Below, one piece after another: positions 6,564 through 14,445 of a stretch of 15,865 bases of DNA. Every line of letters begins with the position of its first letter. Positions within the stretch are counted from its first letter, which is position 1. The notes beneath the pieces were generated by a model. The model was not told the origin of the DNA. It worked only from the letters and a program-made list of their open reading frames with translations, and did not search any database. Source of the stretch: JARFQH01 sp041299015. GTDB taxonomy: Bacteria; Desulfobacterota; Desulfobacteria; Desulfobacterales; SG8-13. Where the stretch lies: assembly GCA_041299015.1 (NCBI GenBank), contig JBFYWB010000055.1, positions 1-15,865 of the forward strand. Direction: 5' to 3'. The translations under genes and the position numbers were made by a program.

Positions 6564-6622
6564 GACGATTTTTCCGATAACACATCCGGGACCGACCTGT
6601 CGCACCCCCCTGAAAAATCGTC
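6564..6622 (+). promoter_or_regulatory. 11-bp perfect inverted repeat in the leader of the HDOD-GGDEF gene
   Basis: GACGATTTTTC (6564-6574) and GAAAAATCGTC (6612-6622) are perfect complements separated by 37 bases. The right arm ends 33 nt before the start codon at 6656. The loop has a short CGAC/GTCG pair. It does not match any riboswitch consensus I know. It could be an mRNA leader structure or a widely spaced protein-binding dyad. Confidence 0.5.
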
Positions 6623-6655
6623 CGGCCCAACGGTCATCCGAAAAGGAAACAAGCG

Positions 6656-8143
6656 ATGCAACCAAATGACATTTTGAATGAAATCATCGATGGTATCGGA
6701 AAACTGCCCACCCTGCCGGGGGTGGCCATCAAAATACTGGAAACGGTTCAGGACCAGAAAAGCGGACTCAAAGAACTGGCCGACATCCTGTCGACCGACC
6801 CGCCCTTGAGCGCCGAAGTGCTGCGCTTGATCAACTCGCCTTACTACGGCCTCAACACCCGCATCACTTCCGTTCAGCATGCTGTCAAATTACTGGGGGC
6901 CACGACCGTCAAGAACCTTGCCTTGAGCTTTTCGGTGGTCAAGTGCTTTCAGGCCGACAACAGTGATGGATTCGATTATACCCAGTTCTGGAAGGATTCC
7001 CTTTTCAGTGCCGTGGCCATGAAGTCGATGGCCAAAAACATTTGCCGCCAAGCGGCGGATGACGCTTTTTTCTTGGGGTTGCTGCACAATATCGGTATTC
7101 TCACTTTGAGCCAGTGCATGCCCGACCAATACAGCCTCGTTTTGACGGAAAAGAGCAAAAGCCAGGCTTCTTACCAGGATGCCGAGAAACAGGTTCTGGG
7201 ATTTACGCACATGGATATCGGCAGTCTCCTGGTGAAAAAATGGGGCTTGCCGGATACGTTTTACAAGCCGATGCGGCACCACCATTTTCCGGCGGAAGTC
7301 AAGAACGGCAGCCCGGAGATCCTGCTAATGACGCGCCTCCTGCACCTTACCTCCCTGCTGGTCGATTTCGTCAACCTGCCCGACAAGGCCTATCACCTCG
7401 GCTTGATCGATCATTTTACCAAGGCGTACGAATTCGAGGAGCACTTTCAGTTGGAGGCGCTTCTCCATGAAGTGGGCGAACTCACGGAGGCCGTGTACCC
7501 GATCTTCGAAATCAAGATCGACTCGGAAACCCGTTATTTGGAAATGATCGAAACCGCCCGCAAAGAGCTGATTCATCTGTCATCCGATTTTTTAAGCCGT
7601 CTGATCGAACAGAACAAACGCATCGAGATCCTCAACGAGCGCGCCACCCACGACGGGTTGACCAAATTGACCAATTACCAGAGGTTTCAGGAAGTCCTGG
7701 ACGAAGAAATGTATCGGGCCAAACGCTATACATTTCCCCTCACCCTGCTCATGGTCGATCTGGATCATTTCAAGAAAGTCAACGACACCCTGGGCCATCT
7801 CGCCGGTGATTACATTCTGCGGGAAACGGCCGAACTGTTGAAGCAGTCGTTGCGCAAGTCCGATGTTGCCGCCCGCTACGGCGGCGAGGAGTTTGCCGTC
7901 CTGCTGCCGGAAACGCCTCAGGAAGGCGCCTTCATACTGGCCGAACGCCTGCGCGAAAAGTTGGCCGCGACGCGCTTCGCTTACGGCGATCAGGCCGTCT
8001 TCGTCACCATGAGCATCGGCATCGCCGCGCATTCACCCAAAACAGATTCGTCCAATGCGGACCTGATCAAGAAGGCCGACACGGCCCTCTACCGCGCCAA
8101 GAAGGAAGGCCGCAACCGGTGCTGCCTGTTCTCCCCCTATTAG
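6656..8143 (+). CDS. HDOD domain protein with C-terminal diguanylate cyclase (GGDEF)
   Basis: A 495-residue soluble signalling protein. Residues 10-215 form an HDOD domain (KLPTLPGVAIKILE, DPPLSAEVLRLINSPYYG, LLHNIG near 142-147), a degenerate HD-type fold without the catalytic HD pair, usually a regulatory or docking module. A helical linker follows, and residues 330-495 form a GGDEF domain. The active-site loop is GGEEF at 409-413, compatible with diguanylate cyclase activity making c-di-GMP from two GTP. An RxxD inhibitory site is present (R400-K-S-D403), five residues before the active loop, so product inhibition is expected. AAAAGGAAAC precedes ATG 6656. The gene appears monocistronic, behind an 11-bp inverted repeat. 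The input sensed and the target process cannot be told from the sequence. Confidence 0.93.
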   Translation: MQPNDILNEIIDGIGKLPTLPGVAIKILETVQDQKSGLKELADILSTDPPLSAEVLRLINSPYYGLNTRITSVQHAVKLLGATTVKNLALSFSVVKCFQADNSDGFDYTQFWKDSLFSAVAMKSMAKNICRQAADDAFFLGLLHNIGILTLSQCMPDQYSLVLTEKSKSQASYQDAEKQVLGFTHMDIGSLLVKKWGLPDTFYKPMRHHHFPAEVKNGSPEILLMTRLLHLTSLLVDFVNLPDKAYHLGLIDHFTKAYEFEEHFQLEALLHEVGELTEAVYPIFEIKIDSETRYLEMIETARKELIHLSSDFLSRLIEQNKRIEILNERATHDGLTKLTNYQRFQEVLDEEMYRAKRYTFPLTLLMVDLDHFKKVNDTLGHLAGDYILRETAELLKQSLRKSDVAARYGGEEFAVLLPETPQEGAFILAERLREKLAATRFAYGDQAVFVTMSIGIAAHSPKTDSSNADLIKKADTALYRAKKEGRNRCCLFSPY

Positions 8144-8282
8144 ACCTGGTGCCGGTCACTTCACTCGACGGGAGCCGGAACGATTGCGTTGCGGCCCCGT
8201 ATCAAAGTCTTTATCAGTAGCAGTCTCCGCCGGCAGGGTTGATCCGCTTGATCTTTCGTTGTTTTCGGCGCCGATTTTGTGT

Positions 8283-9236
8283 ATGCTGCCGGAGGCTTCG
8301 ATAGCGGCGGGGAGGCATGTGATTTTTTCGCGAACCGGCAAGATCTGTGATGATTTTTACGTGGTGGGGCATCCGGCCATACCGGTCTACCTACTTGATG
8401 GCCCGCAGCCGGTGATTTTCGACGCCGGGCTCACCCTGCTGGGCGACCTTTATACGACCGAGGTCGCAAAGATACTGGGCACCCGGGTTCCGGCCTTCTG
8501 TTTTCTCACCCATGCCCACTTCGACCACTGCGGTGCCGTGACTGTTTTTAAACGGCGCTATCCCCGAATGGAGGTGCTGGCCTCCCACAAAACCGGCCAG
8601 ATCTTGAAACGGCCCAACGCCATTGCACGGATCCGCCACCTGAACCGTGCCGCCGAAACGCTGGTGAATCAGATCGGCGTGACCGGTACGCCCGGCGCCA
8701 GTTTCGAGGCGTTCGACATCGATCGCTTCGTTCAGGAGGGTGATCGCGTCGAGATCGCCGCCGGTTGCCAAGTCGAGGTGATCGCGACCCCTGGTCACAC
8801 CCGGGACTGCCTGAGCTACCGAATTTCAGGCAAAAATATTCTGCTCGCTTCCGAAGCCGCCGGTCAGGCCGACCGGACCGGATACATCGTCACGGACTGC
8901 CTGGCGGATTACGCCGCCTATCTGTCATCGCTGCGCCGGCTCAAAGCGTTGGCGCCCGACGTGCTGTGCCCCGGCCATATCTTCGTCTACAGCGCCGCCG
9001 ACGCTTGTGCTTACCTGGAAAGGGCACTGGCGGCCTGCGGCGACTTTTTCGACGCGGTGTCGGCCTGTGCCGCAGAAGAAGAGGGGGATGTGGGGCGCAT
9101 CATGCAGCGGATCAGGGCTCACGAGTACGACGCCAACCCCGGGCCGAAGCAACCGGAAGCGGCCTATCTCCTCAATCTGGAGGCACGGATCAAAGCGGTT
9201 TTAAAAGCCGCTTTGCATTCGACATCCGACAATTGA
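8283..9236 (+). CDS. MBL-fold metallo-hydrolase
   Basis: A metallo-beta-lactamase-fold enzyme, about 317 residues from ATG 8283. Metal ligands are visible: THAHFDH (H77, H79, D81, H82), TPGHT (H172) and CPGH (H232). The bridging acidic residue is glutamate (E191, LASEA) rather than the more usual aspartate. The opening IFSRTGKICDDFYVVG and the single-domain layout fit a group of uncharacterised hydrolases common in deltaproteobacteria; the substrate is unknown. The start is unclear. TTG 8184 has GGAG 9 nt upstream but adds 33 poorly coding-looking residues. ATG 8283 has no ribosome site. GTG 8319 has GGGGAGG but only 3 nt of spacing. I chose 8283 as a compromise. It ends 18 bp before pyrD, probably in the same unit. 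Confidence 0.85.
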   Translation: MLPEASIAAGRHVIFSRTGKICDDFYVVGHPAIPVYLLDGPQPVIFDAGLTLLGDLYTTEVAKILGTRVPAFCFLTHAHFDHCGAVTVFKRRYPRMEVLASHKTGQILKRPNAIARIRHLNRAAETLVNQIGVTGTPGASFEAFDIDRFVQEGDRVEIAAGCQVEVIATPGHTRDCLSYRISGKNILLASEAAGQADRTGYIVTDCLADYAAYLSSLRRLKALAPDVLCPGHIFVYSAADACAYLERALAACGDFFDAVSACAAEEEGDVGRIMQRIRAHEYDANPGPKQPEAAYLLNLEARIKAVLKAALHSTSDN

Positions 9237-9254
9237 CGTTCGAGAATCAATGAT

Positions 9255-10175
9255 ATGGCCTCCCGACCCGACCTGTCCGTCGATATCGGCGGCATCCGCC
9301 TGCGCAATCCGGTGATGACCGCCTCCGGCACCTTCGGCTACGCCAGAGAGTTTGACGCCTATGTCGACTTGAATCGACTGGGCGGCATTATCGTCAAAGG
9401 GCTTTCCATGGCCCCCAGCAGAGGCAACCGGCCGCCGCGCATCGTCGAGACCGCCTGCGGCATGCTCAACGCGATCGGTCTCGAAAACGTCGGTATCGAG
9501 AAATTCATCGCTGAAAAACTGCCTTTCCTGCAGGGTTTGTCGACACCGGTATTCGTCAACATTTACGGTCAGACCGTTGAGGAATACGCCGCCCTGGCGG
9601 AACGGATCGAGGCGCTCGATACGGTTGCGGGCATCGAAGTCAATATTTCATGCCCGAATGTTAAGGCCGGCGGGGTCGCCTTCGGGGTCGATCCGGAGAT
9701 GGCCGCCGCGGTCGTTCGGGCAGTCAGAAAACGCACCCGGAAACTGCTCATGGTCAAGCTGTCCCCCAACGTCACCGACATCACCCAGATCGCTGCAAGG
9801 GCTGAAGGGGAGGGTGCCGACGCCCTGTCTCTGATAAACACCCTTACCGGAATGGTCATCGACATCGAAACCCGGCGTTCAAAACTGGCCAACATCACCG
9901 GCGGGCTTTCCGGGCCGGCCATTCGTCCGGTTGCCCTGCGCATGGTCTGGCAGGTGTGCCAGAGGGTGAAGGTTCCGGTGATCGGCATCGGCGGCATCCT
10001 GAACCCCGGTGATGCCATCGAGTTTTTTATCGCCGGCGCACGGGCGGTTCAAGTGGGTACGGCCAATTTTGTCAACCCGCGGGCGACCATGGATATCCTG
10101 GAGGGGATCGAGCAGTACCTGGTAAACAAGGGGATTCCACGGTTGGACGATCTGGTCGGAACGCTGGAAGTGTGA
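9255..10175 (+). CDS. pyrD: Dihydroorotate dehydrogenase, class 1B catalytic subunit
   Basis: This 306-residue FMN enzyme oxidises dihydroorotate to orotate, the fourth step of UMP synthesis. The N-terminal NPVMTASGTFGYA, the NAIGLENVG segment (73-80), VNISCPN with the class 1 catalytic cysteine (C133), and the phosphate-binding end (PVIGIGGI, ARAVQVGTANF) are all present, and the length is usual. Cysteine rather than serine as base, together with the LGGIIVKGLS pattern, points to class 1B, which normally works as a complex with the NAD-linked iron-sulfur flavoprotein PyrK. No pyrK is next to it here; an MBL hydrolase occupies the upstream place. ATG 9255 has only weak purine-rich sequence ahead. 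The gene is followed by a short GGTTAAAC duplication. Confidence 0.93.
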   Translation: MASRPDLSVDIGGIRLRNPVMTASGTFGYAREFDAYVDLNRLGGIIVKGLSMAPSRGNRPPRIVETACGMLNAIGLENVGIEKFIAEKLPFLQGLSTPVFVNIYGQTVEEYAALAERIEALDTVAGIEVNISCPNVKAGGVAFGVDPEMAAAVVRAVRKRTRKLLMVKLSPNVTDITQIAARAEGEGADALSLINTLTGMVIDIETRRSKLANITGGLSGPAIRPVALRMVWQVCQRVKVPVIGIGGILNPGDAIEFFIAGARAVQVGTANFVNPRATMDILEGIEQYLVNKGIPRLDDLVGTLEV

Positions 10176-10178
10176 AAT

Positions 10179-10195
10179 CGGTTAAACGGTTAACC
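10179..10195. repeat. CGGTTAAM tandem duplication with GGTTAACC palindrome
   Basis: CGGTTAAA (10179-10186) is followed at once by CGGTTAAC (10187-10194), and GGTTAACC (10188-10195) is a palindrome. It lies between the pyrD stop and the next ribosome site. It resembles single units of the longer tracts at 13274 and 14486. Confidence 0.45.
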
Positions 10196-10213
10196 CCAGT
10201 AAGGGAGGATGAC

Positions 10214-10744
10214 GTGAAGACAATCAGAGCAATAGCCTTTTTCGCATTGGTTTTAGGGTGCCTGCCGGCTTTGGCCGAAGATCTGCAGGTCGGTGCGACA
10301 GCATCCGACTGGTCCTTTCAAGATGCCGACGGCAATGTGTCGACGATGGATTCCTGGAAGGGGAAAGTGCTTTTGATCAATTACGTGGACCCGGACGAAT
10401 CCGATCTGAACGAACACCTCACGGATGCCATGAAAAAAGCCAAGGACGAAGGTCGTCTCAGGGAAGAGACGTACAAAGGTCTGGGCATTGCCGATTGTGC
10501 CGCCACCTGGAAGCCGAACTTTGCGATTCGGGCCATTGCGGGGGCCAAGGCCAAGAAATACGACACCGTCATTCTGTTCGATGAGCGGGCCGAGTTGCGC
10601 ACTGCCTGGGGACTTCAAAAGGACACCTCCAACATCATCCTGCTGGACAAGGACCGCGCCGTTGCAGCCATTATCCGCGGCAAGGTGCCGGAGGATCGGG
10701 TGGCGGAACTCGTCCAACTGGCCGTGGACTTGCAAACGAGATGA
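10214..10744 (+). CDS. Exported YtfJ-like thioredoxin-fold protein
   Basis: A 176-residue protein with a signal peptide (MKTIRAIAFFALVLGCLPALA, cut after about residue 21), so periplasmic. The rest has a thioredoxin-like fold: GATASDWSFQDADG, the strand KVLLINYVDPDE, then DTVILFDERAELRTAWGL and IILLDKDRAVAAI, patterns shared with the YtfJ family. There is no CxxC motif; the mature part has a single cysteine, in the IADCAATW segment. A thiol-disulfide oxidoreductase role is therefore unlikely and the function unknown. GTG 10214 is chosen because AGGGAGG lies 6 nt upstream and it starts exactly at the signal peptide. An upstream GTG at 10172 would add residues encoded by the intergenic repeat and overlap pyrD. 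A 6-bp hairpin TTGATG/CATCAA follows the stop but lacks a T-run. Confidence 0.8.
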   Translation: MKTIRAIAFFALVLGCLPALAEDLQVGATASDWSFQDADGNVSTMDSWKGKVLLINYVDPDESDLNEHLTDAMKKAKDEGRLREETYKGLGIADCAATWKPNFAIRAIAGAKAKKYDTVILFDERAELRTAWGLQKDTSNIILLDKDRAVAAIIRGKVPEDRVAELVQLAVDLQTR

Positions 10745-10813
10745 ATTGATGGATTGACATCAAGCTTTCCGTTATGGATCTCGAAATAAGGCTCCAATCC
10801 GAAAGGAGGTCAC

Positions 10814-11266
10814 ATGAACGAGAGCGCCATTACCATCAGGCTCATGAAGGCCGACGATTTTGAGGCCGTGGTTGGAATCGACGCGACGGTACTCGGGGTC
10901 TCCCGGCCAGAGTACTATGAACTGAAGTTTGAAAAGCTTTTTAGATCGAAGGATTATGTGCCCACCTCGCTTGTGGCAGAGGAAAAAACCGGAGAGGTGG
11001 TAGGGTTTATAATGGGGGAACTTTATATGGGCGAGTATGGCATTTTCCAGGAAGAGGCCAGATTGGATACCATCGGTGTCGCGCCCAATTACCAGAACAA
11101 GGGGATCGGCGAGCAGCTGATCAACGAATTTATGGATCATTTGAAACATATCGGCGTTAAAAAAGTAAACACCTTGGTCGACTGGAATAATTCCAAACTG
11201 ATCCAATTCTTCAGCGCGAACCACTTTAGCCCCTCCAAAACCATCAACCTGGAACGAAACCTTTGA
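10814..11266 (+). CDS. GNAT family N-acetyltransferase
   Basis: A 150-residue acetyl-CoA-dependent acetyltransferase. The start ITIRLMKADDFEAVVGID is typical of the first strand and helix. The acetyl-CoA-binding motif A is LDTIGVAPNYQNKGIGEQLI, with the Q/G-x-G pyrophosphate loop. The strand VNTLVDWNNSKLIQFFSANHF matches motif B, and the C-terminal LERNL closes the fold. The acceptor substrate cannot be predicted; the layout resembles RimI-like and small-molecule members alike. A strong AAAGGAGG precedes ATG 10814. It is flanked by non-coding gaps on both sides and seems to be transcribed alone. The coding sequence looks less GC-rich than the shikimate genes downstream, which may hint at later acquisition but is weak evidence. 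Confidence 0.88.
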   Translation: MNESAITIRLMKADDFEAVVGIDATVLGVSRPEYYELKFEKLFRSKDYVPTSLVAEEKTGEVVGFIMGELYMGEYGIFQEEARLDTIGVAPNYQNKGIGEQLINEFMDHLKHIGVKKVNTLVDWNNSKLIQFFSANHFSPSKTINLERNL

Positions 11267-11268
11267 TG

Positions 11269-11460
11269 TCAAAATGTTAAATATGGTCGACGCCTGCGGA
11301 TGTCGAACTCTTTCTTGTTCGGGTCGCCGCCACAGTAATTGAAATAACGACAACCGTTTTGAACCGTTCCCAAAGCAAGGTTGCTTGGCTCGTCGATTGA
11401 TTTCTCCCGGCAACTAGGATACCAAGCTGCTGAAAAAAAATAACGGCCAGCGTTCTTCAC
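11269..11460 (-). other. Possible cysteine-rich protein remnant, minus strand
   Basis: Between the acetyltransferase and aroA, the minus strand reads about 64 codons with plausible composition and four cysteines (PSCREKS, NGCRYFNYCGGD), ending in a TGA at 11269. GTG 11454 is the only candidate start and has no ribosome site. I do not recognise it. It may be the 3' end of a decayed gene or chance. Otherwise this 200-bp gap holds no clear promoter or terminator; a 14-bp dyad AAGCAA/TTGCTT is at 11373-11386. Confidence 0.25.
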
Positions 11461-11466
11461 AGATAC

Positions 11467-12732
11467 ATGATCGAAATAACCCCCGGCAAAATCAAAGACA
11501 CAACCGTTTGTGTGCCCGGCTCCAAGAGTTACACCCACCGGATGCTGATCGCGGCCGCGCTTGCAGACGGGGTCTCTGAGGTGCGGAATCCGCTGAACAG
11601 CGAAGACACGCTGATCACGCGGCGCTGTCTGTCCGAGATGGGAGTGGCGATCACCGAGGCACCGGATCACCTTCGAATCCAGGGGACCTCCGGTCGGCTG
11701 CGGTCGCCTGGAAAGCCTGTCGATCTCCGGAATTCAGGGACCTCCATGCGCCTGCTGGCCGCGGTGGCCGGCTTGGGTGGGGGCGTCTGCGTTCTGACCG
11801 GGTCCCCGCGGATGCAAAAGCGCCCGATCCAGGACCTGCTCGACGGATTGAATCAGATGGGCGTTGCCGCCCGGTCGCTGAATGCCGACGGGTGTCCGCC
11901 GATCGAAGTCACCGGCGGCGGCATAAGGGGGGGCGGCGTAGAGATCGACTGCCGCATCAGCAGCCAGTTTCTGTCGGCGCTGCTGCTGGTCGCCCCGTTT
12001 GCCAAGGAACCGGTCACCATAACGGTGACCGGCGGGTTGGCATCCAGGCCTTACGTTGACATGACCATTGCCGTCATGGAACAGTTCGGCATCACTGTCG
12101 ACCGGCACGCTTACGAACGGTTTGATGTGGCGGCAGGGCAGACTTATCGGGCCGGCGACCATGCGGTGGAACCGGACTGCTCTCAGGCCGGTTATTTCTG
12201 GGCGGCCGCGGCCATCACCGGCGCCGGTGTGACGGTGGCCGGGACCTCACGGATTTCACTGCAGGGCGATGTACGGTTCACCGAGTGCCTGGCGGCCATG
12301 GGGTGCCGGGTAACGGCGGAGAGCGACGGCATCAAGGTGATCGGCGGCCCGTTGACGGGCGTGACCGTCGACATGGGGGACATGCCGGATATGGTGCCGA
12401 CCCTGGCTGTTTTAGCCGCCTTCGCCCGGGGTACCACGGTCATTGAAAACGTGGCTCACCTGAGGGCCAAGGAAAGCGACCGTCTCGGTGCGGTGGCGGC
12501 CGAGTTGACAAAGATGGGCGTCGAAGCCGCTTGTTCGGGCAGCGGACTGCGCATCGTGGGCGGAAAACCGCACGGTGCGGAGATCGACACCTACGACGAC
12601 CACCGCATCGCCATGAGTTTTGCCCTGGCCGGATTGAAAATCCCGGGCATCAAAATCAAGGACGAAACCTGCGTCAAAAAATCCTTTCCCGATTTCTGGG
12701 ACGTCTTCAAGGGCCTTTATCGGGTCAAATAG
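11467..12732 (+). CDS. aroA: 3-phosphoshikimate 1-carboxyvinyltransferase (EPSP synthase)
   Basis: This 421-residue enzyme joins shikimate-3-phosphate and PEP to make EPSP, the sixth step of the shikimate pathway. Conserved elements are all present: VPGSKSYTHR (K20, S21, R25), NSGTSMRLLAA (89-99), the RISSQF shikimate-phosphate loop, SRPY, the AKESDR loop (334-339), DDHRIAMS (377-384) and the late lysine in KKSFPDFW. The length is normal and both inverse alpha-beta domains are complete. In the PEP loop the position after the arginine is leucine (L96) rather than the proline of E. coli-type enzymes. ATG 11467 has no clear ribosome site. It begins the aroA-aroK-aroC-tyrA cluster, with aroK following after 14 bp. 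Confidence 0.96.
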   Translation: MIEITPGKIKDTTVCVPGSKSYTHRMLIAAALADGVSEVRNPLNSEDTLITRRCLSEMGVAITEAPDHLRIQGTSGRLRSPGKPVDLRNSGTSMRLLAAVAGLGGGVCVLTGSPRMQKRPIQDLLDGLNQMGVAARSLNADGCPPIEVTGGGIRGGGVEIDCRISSQFLSALLLVAPFAKEPVTITVTGGLASRPYVDMTIAVMEQFGITVDRHAYERFDVAAGQTYRAGDHAVEPDCSQAGYFWAAAAITGAGVTVAGTSRISLQGDVRFTECLAAMGCRVTAESDGIKVIGGPLTGVTVDMGDMPDMVPTLAVLAAFARGTTVIENVAHLRAKESDRLGAVAAELTKMGVEAACSGSGLRIVGGKPHGAEIDTYDDHRIAMSFALAGLKIPGIKIKDETCVKKSFPDFWDVFKGLYRVK

Positions 12733-12746
12733 CAGCGACGCGATGC

Positions 12747-13310
12747 ATGATGAATAACGTATTTCTTATCGGTTACCGCTGCACGGGCAAGACCAGCGCC
12801 GGAAAGCTGCTGGCCGCAAAGCTCGTATGGACCTTCGTGGATGCGGACCAGGTGATTGCCGATCAGAGCGGTCGCAGCATCGCTGAATCTATAACCGCAA
12901 TGGGCTGGGCGGCGTTCCGGGAAAAAGAATGCGAGGTCATTGCCCGGTTGTCGGAACGGGACCGGCAGGTCGTTGCAACCGGCGGCGGGGCCGTGATCGC
13001 GCCCGAAAACGTGCGGCGCATGCGCTCCAGCGGCAAGGTGATCTGGCTGCAGGCTTCGCCGGACACGATTCGTCGGCGCATGCAGGCCGACGCCGGCACC
13101 GCGGCCAATCGACCCTCGCTGACCGGGCAGGGGAGCCTTGAAGAGATCGGGGCAGTCCTTGCCGAAAGAGAGCCTCTTTATGCGAGGGCCGCGCACCGTC
13201 TTCTCGCGACCAACGAGCTGAGCATCGCGGAGGTCGTCCAAAAAATTATGGCACTCGTTAAAAGCGACTTCAAAACCGACCCAACCAACCTAATAGGCTC
13301 AACCGGCTAA
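12747..13310 (+). CDS. aroK: Shikimate kinase
   Basis: A P-loop kinase of about 187 residues that phosphorylates shikimate, the substrate step before AroA. The Walker A motif is GYRCTGKTSAGK (K15), the shikimate-binding aspartate is in FVDAD, the glycine-rich VATGGGAV follows, and the LID region contains NRPSL with its arginine, then REPLY. ATG 12747 and ATG 12750 are adjacent; either fits and no strong ribosome site decides. A longer in-frame extension upstream overlaps aroA in another frame and is not coding. The last dozen residues (ending NLIGSTG) are unusual for the family and are encoded by the AACCG-rich repeat tract, which also supplies the stop codon. Confidence 0.92.
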   Translation: MMNNVFLIGYRCTGKTSAGKLLAAKLVWTFVDADQVIADQSGRSIAESITAMGWAAFREKECEVIARLSERDRQVVATGGGAVIAPENVRRMRSSGKVIWLQASPDTIRRRMQADAGTAANRPSLTGQGSLEEIGAVLAEREPLYARAAHRLLATNELSIAEVVQKIMALVKSDFKTDPTNLIGSTG

Positions 13311-13349
13311 CGGGCTAAACCGACTCAACCGACGTAACCGGTTCAACCG
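13274..13349. repeat. Degenerate 9-bp-period AACCG tract
   Basis: AACCG recurs at 13274, 13301, 13318, 13327, 13336 and 13345, with variants AACCA at 13283 and AACGG at 13309. The last four perfect units are exactly 9 bp apart, with different four-base fillers. The tract spans the end of aroK and most of the gap to aroC. No protein-binding or RNA role can be read from it. Confidence 0.65.
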
Positions 13350-13365
13350 AAAAAAGGCTCATCTT

Positions 13366-14445
13366 ATGTCCAGCACATTCGGAACCCTTTACAGGGTGAC
13401 GACCTTCGGCGAATCCCATGGCCGAGGCGTCGGCGCCATTATCGACGGGTATCCGCCGCGCATCCCGCTCTCGGAGACCGACATCCAGCCGCAGCTCGAC
13501 CGCCGACGGCCGGGCCAGAGCCGTCTGACGACCGAGCGGGCCGAAGCCGACCGGGTGACCATCCTCTCAGGTGTCGAAAACGGCCTGGCGCTTGGGACCC
13601 CGATCGCCGTGCTGGTGTCCAACCAAGACCAGAAACCATCGGACTACCGACAGATGCAATCGGTTCCCCGCCCTTCGCACGCGGATTACACCTACCAGAT
13701 GAAATACGGTATCCGCGCCGCCAGCGGGGGCGGGCGCTCGAGCGCTCGGGAAACCATCGCACGGGTGGCGGCCGGTGCTATGGCCGAAAAATTTCTGCGG
13801 GTAACCTACGGACTCGACATCGTGGCCTGGGTCAGCGCGGTTGGGAATACCATCGTGCCCGAGATCGACATTGCAAGGATCACCCGGGCGGACGTCGACC
13901 GTCACGCGGTGCGCTGTCCTGACCAGGACGCTGCCGGGCGGATGCAGGCTGAAATCGAGGCCGCCAAAGAGGAGAAGGATTCGATCGGGGGGATCATCAC
14001 CTGTGTCTGCCGTAACCTGCCGGCCGGGTGGGGCGAGCCGGTCTTCGACAAAATGGAGGCTAAACTGGCCCAGGCCATGCTCTCGATCCCGGCCACCAAA
14101 GGGATTGAAATCGGCTCCGGCTTTGCCGGTACCCGCATGCGGGGATCGGCCCACAACGACCCGTTCGTCAAAAAAGGGGACCGCTTGGGGACCCGCACGA
14201 ACTTTTCCGGCGGCATCCAAGGCGGGATATCCAACGGTGAACCGATCTTCTTCCGGGTGGCCTTCAAACCGCCGGCCACCATCGGCCGGAGCCAGGCCAC
14301 AGCCGATTTCGAGGGCCGCGCGGTGGCCCTGGCGGCCAAAGGTCGCCATGATCCGTGCGTCGTGCCTCGGGCGGTGCCGATCGTCGAGGCCATGGCGGCC
14401 CTTGTGCTGGCGGACTTCGCCTTGCGTCAAAAAGCGCGGGGCTGA
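13366..14445 (+). CDS. aroC: Chorismate synthase
   Basis: This 359-residue FMN-dependent enzyme removes phosphate from EPSP to give chorismate. It has the N-terminal signature TFGESHGRGVGAIIDG, the RRRPGQSRLTTER segment that binds substrate phosphate and flavin, the second signature GIRAASGGGRSSARET, and a complete C-terminus with GRHDPCVVPRAVPIVEAMA. The length is normal. AAAAAAGG lies upstream of ATG 13366, directly after the AACCG tract. Order aroA-aroK-aroC puts three consecutive pathway steps together. A 293-codon minus-strand frame within the gene is a shadow of its GC-rich codons. Confidence 0.97.
   Translation: MSSTFGTLYRVTTFGESHGRGVGAIIDGYPPRIPLSETDIQPQLDRRRPGQSRLTTERAEADRVTILSGVENGLALGTPIAVLVSNQDQKPSDYRQMQSVPRPSHADYTYQMKYGIRAASGGGRSSARETIARVAAGAMAEKFLRVTYGLDIVAWVSAVGNTIVPEIDIARITRADVDRHAVRCPDQDAAGRMQAEIEAAKEEKDSIGGIITCVCRNLPAGWGEPVFDKMEAKLAQAMLSIPATKGIEIGSGFAGTRMRGSAHNDPFVKKGDRLGTRTNFSGGIQGGISNGEPIFFRVAFKPPATIGRSQATADFEGRAVALAAKGRHDPCVVPRAVPIVEAMAALVLADFALRQKARG

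Noticed and set aside
5973..6665. 230-codon minus-strand frame opposite the cytochrome remnant
   Set aside because: The plus strand has clear haem motifs and family segments; the minus product shows nothing recognisable.
10745..10813. Sigma-70 promoter with TTGACA ahead of the acetyltransferase
   Set aside because: The -35 hexamer is perfect, but no acceptable -10 lies 15-19 bases downstream.
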